A DNA stretch of 7,437 nucleotides from Clostridium sp. CAG:169 (GTDB lineage Bacteria; Bacillota; Clostridia; Oscillospirales; Ruminococcaceae): the NCBI GenBank assembly GCA_000435195.1, contig FR880139.1, positions 1 through 7,437 on the forward strand, read 5' to 3'. Below, in pieces: positions 1 to 5,027 of this stretch (the stretch's first letter is position 1; the number at the start of each line of letters is the position of its first letter). Below the pieces are notes generated by a model, which worked only from the letters and a program-made list of their open reading frames with translations, was not told where the DNA came from and ran no database searches. Position numbers and translations under genes: made by a program.

Positions 1-20
1 CTGCATTTAGAGAAAAATGC

Positions 21-992
21 TTACAGGGATTTTTTATAGCGGTCGTATGCTTCCCGCAGCTCGGCAGCGGTTTCCTCCGGGCAGCGCGGGTTGCAGTGTG
101 CCCATGCGCCGGTTTCGCTGGAGGCATTAAACTTCTGCTGGTTGGCAGAGCGCAGCGGCGGGAAAAATTCCACATGGAAGTGGAAGTCCTCTTCGACCGC
201 TCCGCTGTTGACCGGAGCGTTGTGCATACACATCATGTATGGGAACTCCTTGTCAAACAAGGTGTCGAACATTCCGACAATCTGCTTGAGAGCAACGCCG
301 AAATCGGTGCGCTCGGCGTCGGTCATGTCGGTGATGTGGGAGAAGTGGCGCTTCGGGAAGAGGTAGATGCCGTAAGGATACTCGGTGAAGAACGGCAGGA
401 AGATGGTGAAGGAATCGTTTTCGAAGACGATGCGCTTGCCAAAATCCTTTTCTGCCGCGAGCATATCGCAAAACAGGCAGCTGCCCTTTTGAGCACGGTA
501 CTGCTGGGCGGAGGCAAGCTCCAGCTGCAACTTTTTCGGGATGACCGAATAGCCGTAGATCTGTCCGTGCGGGTGCGGCATCGAAGTGCCGACCATGCTG
601 CCGCGGTTTTCAAAGATAAAGATGTACTTGATATTCTCGTCGCTGCGGATGTCGGCGTACCGCTCTGCCCATAGGTCCACCAGCTTGCGCATATGCTGGT
701 CGCTTAGCTGTGCCAGGGTGGTGGTGTGTCCCGGGGAGTAGAGGATGACCTCGCACTTGCCGTAGGAAGGACGCACCTTAAAAAAGTCGTTGGCAACGTC
801 GTCGGGCTGCGGCGGATTCTGCGACAGGGCAGGAAAGTCATTGTCGTACTTGAGTACCTCATAGTCGTCCGGTACCTTGCCCGAACCGGGACAGAAAGGA
901 CACCAGTCCTTGGGCATCTGCGGGCGGTTTTGGCGATTGGAGTTGATCATGACCCAGTCCTGGATCAAAGGATGCCATCTGAGTTCAGCCAT
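21..992 (-). CDS. galT: Galactose-1-phosphate uridylyltransferase, class I (HIT superfamily)
   Basis: This cytoplasmic Leloir-pathway enzyme transfers UMP from UDP-glucose to galactose-1-phosphate, giving UDP-galactose and glucose-1-phosphate. The 323-residue protein has both HIT-like halves of the class I family. The N-terminal metal site is visible as C31-P-F-C34, H89 (in SPGHTTTLAQL) and H140. The active site is H140-P-H142-G-Q144, in which H142 is the expected uridylylated nucleophile. The second half carries H257, H271 and H273, matching the second metal-site histidines of E. coli GalT, and ends in the family-typical NPxxPEE region (301-307). A second CxxC pair (C172, C175) opens the C-terminal half. 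It is the class I form, not the roughly 490-residue type II form common in Bacillus and lactobacilli. The ATG at 992 has an AAGGAGG site (1004-1010) 11 bases upstream. It lies 36 bases after galK and is almost certainly cotranscribed with it. Any downstream terminator lies outside the window. Confidence 0.97.
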   Translation of the reverse strand: MAELRWHPLIQDWVMINSNRQNRPQMPKDWCPFCPGSGKVPDDYEVLKYDNDFPALSQNPPQPDDVANDFFKVRPSYGKCEVILYSPGHTTTLAQLSDQHMRKLVDLWAERYADIRSDENIKYIFIFENRGSMVGTSMPHPHGQIYGYSVIPKKLQLELASAQQYRAQKGSCLFCDMLAAEKDFGKRIVFENDSFTIFLPFFTEYPYGIYLFPKRHFSHITDMTDAERTDFGVALKQIVGMFDTLFDKEFPYMMCMHNAPVNSGAVEEDFHFHVEFFPPLRSANQQKFNASSETGAWAHCNPRCPEETAAELREAYDRYKKSL

Positions 993-1028
993 TATATCTG
1001 ATTCCTCCTTAAAGGTTTGGGTGGGTGG

Positions 1029-2321
1029 TTACTGCTGATTTTGCATAAGCTCGATGCCGCCGCAGGGACGGATGGAGAGCAGGTGGCAGCTGTGTTCACC
1101 GGTGATTTTTTCCATCTCGGTGCAGAACTGCTGTGCCATATCGTTGGGGACAAACACCTGGATGGTGCCGCCGAAACCGCCGCCGTGGATGCGGCAGGCG
1201 CCGCGACCGCCCAGAAGATGCTCGGCAGCCATCAGCGCAACGCTGGCAGGCTGGGAGAGAGGGGAAAAGCTGGGGTAGATGTTCTGCAAAAAGACAAAGG
1301 ACGAGCGACCCGACAGGGAGAACAGCTTGAGGAAGCGTTCCACGTCCTTTTCCTTGAGCGCCTGGGAAATTTCCTGCGCACGCAGATTTTCGGTGAAGAA
1401 GTGGTGGGCACGAATTACGGCACGGTCACTGGTGTGCTGGCGAACCTCGGCAAGATTTTCATAGAAAATCTCTGCGGGCAGCTGGCGCAGGTACTCCTTG
1501 CCGAAATAGGCAGCGACCGATTTCATCTCGGCAGGAATGGCTGCATATTCTGCGGTCAGGTCGGAGTGGTCGCCTTTGACGTCCACGATATACATGCTGT
1601 ATCCCAGCGCAGCCAGGTCCAGCTCGGAGCGCTCGACGATTGGGTGCTGCGGGTCATAAAAGTCGATGGATACAAAGCCGCCCACCGAGCACGCCATCTC
1701 GTCCATCAGACCGCAAGGCTTGCCGAAGTAGCGGTTTTCTGCCTGCTGACCGATTTGTGCAATCAAAACCGGAGAAAGAGCGTTATCATTGTACAGGCAG
1801 GAGAAAACGGTGCCAATCAAAACCTCAAAGGCAGCGGAGGAGGAAAGTCCCGAACCGCGCAGCACCTCCGAGCTGACACACAGGTCCACGCCGCCGCTGG
1901 CATAGCCTTTTTCACGGAAGATGGCAGCGATGCCGCGGATGAGGGCAGGGGTGGTGTTGACCTCGTCAGGGTGTACGCTCAGGTCGGACAGGTCGACCTG
2001 CTGAAAATCGAAGCCCTCGGACTTGATGCGCACACAGTTGCAGTCGTTTTTGGCAGCAGCGGCAATCATATCCAGATTGATGCTGGCAGCAACTACGCAG
2101 CCGCGCTGATGGTCGGTGTGGTTGCCGCTGATTTCAGTGCGTCCGGGTGCGCTGAACAGCCGTGGGGTATCGCTGTCGGCAAACAGCTCGTTGTACTGTT
2201 CGAGCAGACGGCACCAGCGTTCCCGCTGATGTGGGAGGTTTTGTTCCCCATACAGGGTGGTCATGGCGCGGTCGAAGCCGCCGGAAGAGATTGTATCAAA
2301 AAGACAGGAAATGTTGGACAA
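1029..2321 (-). CDS. galK: Galactokinase (GHMP kinase family), TTG start, variant signature
   Basis: It is predicted to phosphorylate galactose at C1 with ATP, the first committed Leloir step, feeding GalT encoded just downstream. The 430-residue protein shows the three GHMP motifs: motif 1 PGRTEISGNHTDHQ (59-72), the ATP-binding motif 2 GSGLSSSAA (156-164) and motif 3 RIHGGGFGG (377-385). D207 in CGLMDEMACSVGG is the likely catalytic base. Motif 1 departs from the usual GRxNLIGEHTDY: the sugar-contacting Glu is Asn (N67) and the usual Asn after GRx is Glu (E63). R61, H68 and D70 are kept. The N-terminus is about 20-25 residues longer than in E. coli GalK. The start is TTG: AAAGGAGG (2330-2337) sits 8 bases upstream and an in-frame TGA immediately precedes the TTG. 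The first internal ATG is codon 20 and has no such site. Because of the altered signature another hexose could be the substrate, but pairing with galT argues for galactose. Confidence 0.93.
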   Translation of the reverse strand: MSNISCLFDTISSGGFDRAMTTLYGEQNLPHQRERWCRLLEQYNELFADSDTPRLFSAPGRTEISGNHTDHQRGCVVAASINLDMIAAAAKNDCNCVRIKSEGFDFQQVDLSDLSVHPDEVNTTPALIRGIAAIFREKGYASGGVDLCVSSEVLRGSGLSSSAAFEVLIGTVFSCLYNDNALSPVLIAQIGQQAENRYFGKPCGLMDEMACSVGGFVSIDFYDPQHPIVERSELDLAALGYSMYIVDVKGDHSDLTAEYAAIPAEMKSVAAYFGKEYLRQLPAEIFYENLAEVRQHTSDRAVIRAHHFFTENLRAQEISQALKEKDVERFLKLFSLSGRSSFVFLQNIYPSFSPLSQPASVALMAAEHLLGGRGACRIHGGGFGGTIQVFVPNDMAQQFCTEMEKITGEHSCHLLSIRPCGGIELMQNQQ

Positions 2322-2427
2322 TCAAAACGCCTCCTTTGGTGAATCGGTTCAAAAGAATTTACTATAATTAGAGTAGCCTATCCAGCCGGTGAAATCAAGT
2401 GTAACTTTTTCTCTGGCAAGATTATTT

Positions 2428-2462
2428 TTGTGATTAGAGGATGATGCTGCTCTTTATCACAA
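2428..2462. promoter_or_regulatory. Inverted repeat upstream of galK, candidate operator or leader hairpin
   Basis: An imperfect dyad: TTGTGATTAGAG (2428-2439) faces CTCTTTATCACAA (2450-2462) across a 10-base centre. The outer TTGTGAT/ATCACAA arms match perfectly and the inner arms match apart from a one-base slip. It begins just downstream of the proposed galK -10 box, covering roughly -5 to +30, the position expected of a repressor operator or a structured 5' leader end. The spoVG-type or coat operon terminators do not explain it, and it lacks a good U-tract, so a terminator role is unlikely. The regulator is unknown. The half-site spacing is too wide for a CRP/FNR site. Confidence 0.45.
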
Positions 2463-2463
2463 T

Positions 2464-2492
2464 ATTTTACAGGATAATTTATTAAATTGCAA
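2464..2492 (-). promoter_or_regulatory. Candidate sigma-A promoter for galK-galT
   Basis: On the minus strand, TTGCAA (2492-2487), a 17-base spacer and TAAAAT (2469-2464) match the -35 (4 of 6) and -10 (5 of 6) consensus. Transcription would start near 2457 and leave a leader of about 135 bases before galK. The -35 box touches the T-tract of the preceding coat-gene terminator, so this would be the first promoter after that terminator. An alternative -10, TATAGT (2366-2361), lies closer to the gene but has no acceptable -35 at normal spacing. Confidence 0.5.
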
Positions 2493-2493
2493 T

Positions 2494-2530
2494 AAAAAGC
2501 AGCGAAGCTCCTTTGAGCTTCGCCGCTTTT
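2494..2530 (-). terminator. Rho-independent terminator of the spore coat gene pair
   Basis: Read on the minus strand, AGCGGCGAAGCTC (2527-2515) pairs with GAGCTTCGCTGCT (2510-2498) across a 4-base loop, with a single G-U pair, and is followed by TTTTATT. On the plus strand the same position is an A-C mismatch, so the element is oriented for the minus-strand coat genes. It begins 10 bases after the CotF-like stop codon and separates this unit from galK. Confidence 0.87.
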
Positions 2531-2539
2531 GTTTTTGCT

Positions 2540-2803
2540 TTAGGAAGGGTTGGAAAATTTAAGTTTTGCCTGCTGGATTTTTTCGGCGGGTGCTTCCTGA
2601 GTGGGATACCAGCCGCGTTTTTGCAGCTCGGTGAACACCTCGTGTTGGATCTGGTGTTCTTCCGACAGCAGGTTCATAAATTCGTTCATCAGCGACGGGG
2701 AGGCACATTCGTTTGCATACTGATTGTAGTTTTCGGTCATAAATTTTTCCGAGGAAAGGGCATCGGTCAGCATCTCGCGGTCATTCAGCGTGTGTTTTTG
2801 CAT
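2540..2803 (-). CDS. CotF-like spore coat protein
   Basis: An 87-residue, highly helical protein resembling the conserved part of the CotF spore coat family. Recognisable family features are the LNDREMLTDALSSEK start (6-20), the central helix pair with NYNQYANE (25-32) and EEHQIQHEVFTELQKRG (48-64), and the typical GWYP (64-67) before a short tail. There is no signal peptide or membrane segment, as expected for a protein made in the mother cell and laid onto the forespore. The ATG at 2803 has a strong AAAGGAGGA (2811-2819) 7 bases upstream. A longer in-frame reading that extends upstream to 3013 overlaps the 60-residue gene and is rejected. It is the second gene of a two-gene unit, 17 bases after the first, and is followed directly by a terminator. 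Mother-cell expression is inferred from the family, not from a clear promoter. Confidence 0.85.
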   Translation of the reverse strand: MQKHTLNDREMLTDALSSEKFMTENYNQYANECASPSLMNEFMNLLSEEHQIQHEVFTELQKRGWYPTQEAPAEKIQQAKLKFSNPS

Positions 2804-2820
2804 GGTTGGTTCCTCCTTTA

Positions 2821-3003
2821 TCAGTTGAGCAGGTTGAGCAGCTTGTCCTTGTGGATTTGGTGCTTGGCAGCAATCTGCTCGCAGGAGGAGCGCAGCTGCT
2901 GGTCCTGGGTCATCTGTGCGTACATCTTGAATTTTTGAATCAACAGCTGCTCCTGTCCCAGCTGTTCTTCGATGGCGGTCAGCTCTTTGGTCGTCAGATT
3001 CAT
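2821..3003 (-). CDS. Small helical protein paired with CotF-like coat protein, probable spore coat protein
   Basis: A 60-residue soluble protein predicted to form a two-helix hairpin: TKELTAIEEQLGQEQLLIQKFKMYAQ (5-30), a turn around TQDQQ, then LRSSCEQIAAKHQIHKDKLLNLL (37-59). The E/Q-rich helix with a second helix carrying KHQxHxxKL resembles the small coat-type or ferritin-like proteins often encoded just upstream of CotF-like genes in Clostridia. That pattern is from family knowledge and no exact family can be assigned here. It starts at the ATG at 3003 behind AAGAGGTGAT (3009-3018), a near-perfect ribosome binding site at good spacing. Its stop is 17 bases before the CotF-like start, so the two are surely translated from one message. 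No signal peptide or transmembrane segment is present. It might act as a partner or scaffold for the CotF-like protein. Confidence 0.75.
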   Translation of the reverse strand: MNLTTKELTAIEEQLGQEQLLIQKFKMYAQMTQDQQLRSSCEQIAAKHQIHKDKLLNLLN

Positions 3004-3118
3004 TTATAATCACCTCTTATTTTGGATTGGAAGATGCCTTCGATGACAGTATGCCCGTTTGCAGTCTGCTTACACAGGATGGTTATAGCAGGTGAAAAAA
3101 TTACCACTGTAAAACCTA

Positions 3119-3147
3119 TTGCAAATCGGAGCAGGAACGGCTATAAT
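3119..3147 (+). promoter_or_regulatory. Sigma-A promoter of the NPDTG surface protein gene
   Basis: TTGCAA (3119-3124), a 17-base spacer and a perfect TATAAT (3142-3147). The expected start is near 3154, giving a leader of about 110 bases before the ATG at 3263. I see no recognisable riboswitch or strong hairpin in that leader. The intergenic region also has to serve the divergent coat operon, for which no convincing promoter is visible. Confidence 0.72.
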
Positions 3148-3262
3148 AGCGACAGACGTAAAAGTGAGTGGAGAACTTGAAACGCCGCAAATTCTTTTTA
3201 AAATGACAGCTGTGGTATCCGACAGAAGAACGATTGATATGATTCATAGGAGGAACACACAG

Positions 3263-4468
3263 ATGAAAAAAATGATGGCAATTTCGGTGGCATCGGCGAT
3301 GCTGCTCACCATGGGTACAGCAGCGGCTGCCGACATCCAGATGGGTCTGGTCAGCGAGGAAAAGCTGAACTGGCCACAGGATTTTGGTTTTGGGCAGCAG
3401 CTGGTCGTGCTGCGTGGGGAAGAGGCAATCGAGCAGGAGATGGACAAGGCAATGGAGCTGCAGCCACAGGACGAAATTTATATCCCGCTGTACTACACTA
3501 CCGCCGAGGGAGAGAGCATCACCGTGGGCGCATCCAAGGAGCAGATGAGCGGTCATGTACCGTATACCGGCGAGATTGACAAAAACTGGAAGTTAAATTT
3601 GGTAGACCGCTCCAAACAGCTGGTAGAGGATGCACAGTTTTACCGGGCATCCTCCAAGGACCCGGGTCTTGTAAAGGGTGCCATGTACATCAAGGCGACT
3701 ACCGTACCGACCTACAACAGCCTGGAGGAACTGGAATTTGAATTGGGCGTTTACCTCTCTGAGCGGTACAGCAAAAATAAAACCGAGCAGCTTTCCCTCA
3801 ACGGCAGACTGAGCAATCCAAAGTCGGAGAAGCCGGTGGATTTTGAGTGGGAGAACAACGTCTTTGAAAAAGCAGTTTGGGAGGTAGCAGAGGAGGAGGA
3901 CGGCACAGCCACCTTCAACTTTGGCGACGATGCATACTATACCGTCAGAATGTTTGGCGGCGACAAGGTGATGCTGGAATTTGACCGCACCTATGACAAG
4001 GAGCTGGCAGACCGCTATGCAGAGGACCTGTACTTCTACAACTTCCGCGGCGATTTGGACACCTTCAGCGCTACCGGCACCCTGACCATTCCGGTCGAGC
4101 AGCCGATGTATCTGTACCAGGTGGTCAAAGGTGAGCTGGAAGCAGTGGACGCAGTTTACAACGAAGAGGAGCAGGCAATGCAGCTGAAGACAAAATCTCT
4201 GGGTAACTATGTCCTCACCGAGGAAAAGCTGGAGATTGCAGCAAAACCGCAGCAGAAGCCGCAGACAGCTCCCCAGCAGGAGAACGCTCTGCCGCAGGAA
4301 AATGCAGGAAACGGTGTGATGCAGGAAAACAGCAGCAACGACTACCTGAGCGGTGGCGATAAGGGCAACCCGGACACCGGCGCACAGGACCTGAGCGCTG
4401 TGATGGCAGCACTGGCAGTGGTATCGCTGGCAGGCGGTCTGACACTTCTCAAGGGCAAAAATAAATAA
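3263..4468 (+). CDS. Secreted, probably cell-wall-anchored protein of unknown function with NPDTG sorting signal
   Basis: A 401-residue protein. Residues 1-23 form a signal peptide: MKK, a hydrophobic core, and a TAAAA/D cleavage region. A predicted extracellular region follows (24-324), rich in acidic, Tyr and beta-type segments, with no catalytic motif I recognise. It ends in a KSLGNYVLTEEKL stretch (311-323) similar to a segment often seen in extracellular proteins of Ruminococcaceae relatives. Next comes a Q/P/N/A-rich linker (about 325-368) with three QEN units, then NPDTG (369-373), a hydrophobic segment (about 377-396) and a basic tail KGKNK. This order is a classic sortase signal of the NPxTG type, so surface attachment is inferred. 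No sortase is in the window. The ATG at 3263 follows AGGAGG (3248-3253) by 9 bases. An in-frame extension back to 3119 starts inside the promoter and is rejected. Its own promoter and terminator suggest a single-gene unit. Confidence 0.92.
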   Translation: MKKMMAISVASAMLLTMGTAAAADIQMGLVSEEKLNWPQDFGFGQQLVVLRGEEAIEQEMDKAMELQPQDEIYIPLYYTTAEGESITVGASKEQMSGHVPYTGEIDKNWKLNLVDRSKQLVEDAQFYRASSKDPGLVKGAMYIKATTVPTYNSLEELEFELGVYLSERYSKNKTEQLSLNGRLSNPKSEKPVDFEWENNVFEKAVWEVAEEEDGTATFNFGDDAYYTVRMFGGDKVMLEFDRTYDKELADRYAEDLYFYNFRGDLDTFSATGTLTIPVEQPMYLYQVVKGELEAVDAVYNEEEQAMQLKTKSLGNYVLTEEKLEIAAKPQQKPQTAPQQENALPQENAGNGVMQENSSNDYLSGGDKGNPDTGAQDLSAVMAALAVVSLAGGLTLLKGKNK

Positions 4469-4479
4469 ACGATGACAGC

Positions 4480-4521
4480 CACCCTGCTGCGGTTCTCCAC
4501 CCGCAGCAGGGTGCTTCGTTT
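4480..4521 (+). terminator. Terminator hairpin of the NPDTG protein gene
   Basis: CACCCTGCTGCGG (4480-4492) pairs perfectly with CCGCAGCAGGGTG (4501-4513) around an 8-base loop, 11 bases after the stop codon. The downstream tract CTTCGTTT is only moderately T-rich. The long GC-rich stem still supports a terminator for the plus-strand gene. Confidence 0.75.
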
Positions 4522-4526
4522 AAAAT

Positions 4527-4566
4527 AAAAATCAGCCACCCCGATCTTTCCGAGGTGGCTGATTTT
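4527..4566 (-). terminator. Rho-independent terminator of spoVG
   Basis: The arms at 4527-4543 and 4551-4566 pair over about 16 positions around a 7-base loop. On the minus strand the one imperfect position is a G-U pair, while on the plus strand it is a C-A mismatch, so spoVG is the main client. The tail on that strand reads ATTTTTATTTT. The stem begins inside the spoVG stop codon (4565-4567). It can back up the plus-strand terminator just upstream, giving convergent termination between the two genes. Confidence 0.87.
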
Positions 4567-4840
4567 AGTCGGCAGCTTCCTGCTGTTGCAGATACTGTTG
4601 GTAGCAGTCCAGCACCGCCTGCTCCAGCTGCTGTCTTGCCTGTAGCGTGATGGGATGGCAGATGTCCCGAAATTCGCCGTTTTCGTCCCGCCTGCTGGGC
4701 ATAGCGACAAACAGGCGGTCGGCACCCTGGATAATTTTGATGTCATGCAGGGCAAGGTCGTGGTCGATGGTAATAGAAACAAGGGCGCGCAGGCGATTTT
4801 CGCAGTAGGTGCGTCGGATGCGGATGTCGGTGATGTTCAT
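4565..4840 (-). CDS. spoVG: Septation regulator SpoVG
   Basis: A 91-residue SpoVG-family protein (97 in B. subtilis). The family is known for small dimeric, site-specific nucleic-acid-binding regulators that affect septation, sporulation and envelope or virulence traits in Firmicutes. Clear family segments are MNITDIRIRR (1-10), ITIDHDLALHDIKIIQG (23-39), LFVAMPSRR (43-51) and GEFRDICHPI (55-64). A Q-rich C-terminal helix (70-88) ends in EAAD, in place of the longer acidic tail of the Bacillus protein. The ATG at 4840 has AAAGGAGGAG (4846-4855) upstream. It is a single-gene unit with its own terminator, divergent from murC and convergent with the surface-protein gene. In Bacillus spoVG follows yabJ (ridA family). 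Here ridA lies on the far side of murC. Confidence 0.97.
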   Translation of the reverse strand: MNITDIRIRRTYCENRLRALVSITIDHDLALHDIKIIQGADRLFVAMPSRRDENGEFRDICHPITLQARQQLEQAVLDCYQQYLQQQEAAD

Positions 4841-4945
4841 GTAAGCTCCTCCTTTGTGTCAAATCGGTATTGCTATTCTGCTCGCTTGGTCAAGAAATAT
4901 GCGGGGGATAGGGAATTTTTGTGGATTCTTTTTGCGCTTGGGCGG

Positions 4946-4974
4946 TTTATTTTTTACATGGGATGCAATATAAT
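4946..4974 (+). promoter_or_regulatory. Candidate murC promoter
   Basis: A perfect TATAAT (4969-4974) lies 17 bases after TTTATT (4946-4951), a weak -35 with 3 of 6 matches. Transcription would start near 4981 and give a leader of about 46 bases to the murC ATG. The -10 is the main support. Confidence 0.5.
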
Positions 4975-4996
4975 AAAAGAAACCCAATGTATCCAA
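4967..4996 (-). promoter_or_regulatory. Possible spoVG promoter overlapping the murC -10
   Basis: On the minus strand, TTGGAT (4996-4991), an 18-base spacer and TATATT (4972-4967) resemble a sigma-A promoter. This would start spoVG transcription about 120 bases before its ATG. Its -10 box overlaps the murC -10 box on the opposite strand. Bacillus spoVG uses sigma-H, and no convincing sigma-H site was found here, so this call is tentative. Confidence 0.28.
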
Positions 4997-5027
4997 CTCA
5001 TTTTTTGGAAAAGGCGGTAGAAACACC

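Noticed and set aside
1017..2342. Long plus-strand open frame opposite galK (441 codons)
   Set aside because: It is the antisense shadow of galK. The protein reads as low-complexity and unlike any family, while the opposite strand has all galactokinase motifs and a ribosome binding site.
2540..3013. A single 157-codon minus-strand gene covering both small coat genes
   Set aside because: Its upstream half lies out of frame over the 60-residue gene, is low-complexity, and lacks a ribosome binding site. Two separate genes each have a strong one.
3046..3053. CATACTGT on the minus strand upstream of the coat genes, resembling a sigma-E -10
   Set aside because: No matching -35 at the right spacing, so I could not support a promoter call.
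3148..3262. Leader of about 110 bases before the NPDTG protein as a possible riboswitch
   Set aside because: No conserved riboswitch core or strong hairpin could be recognised. A covariance-model search would be decisive.
4856..4960. GAAT-containing sequences upstream of spoVG as a possible sigma-H promoter
   Set aside because: Two GAAT cores exist, but no AGGA-type -35 lies at the expected distance.
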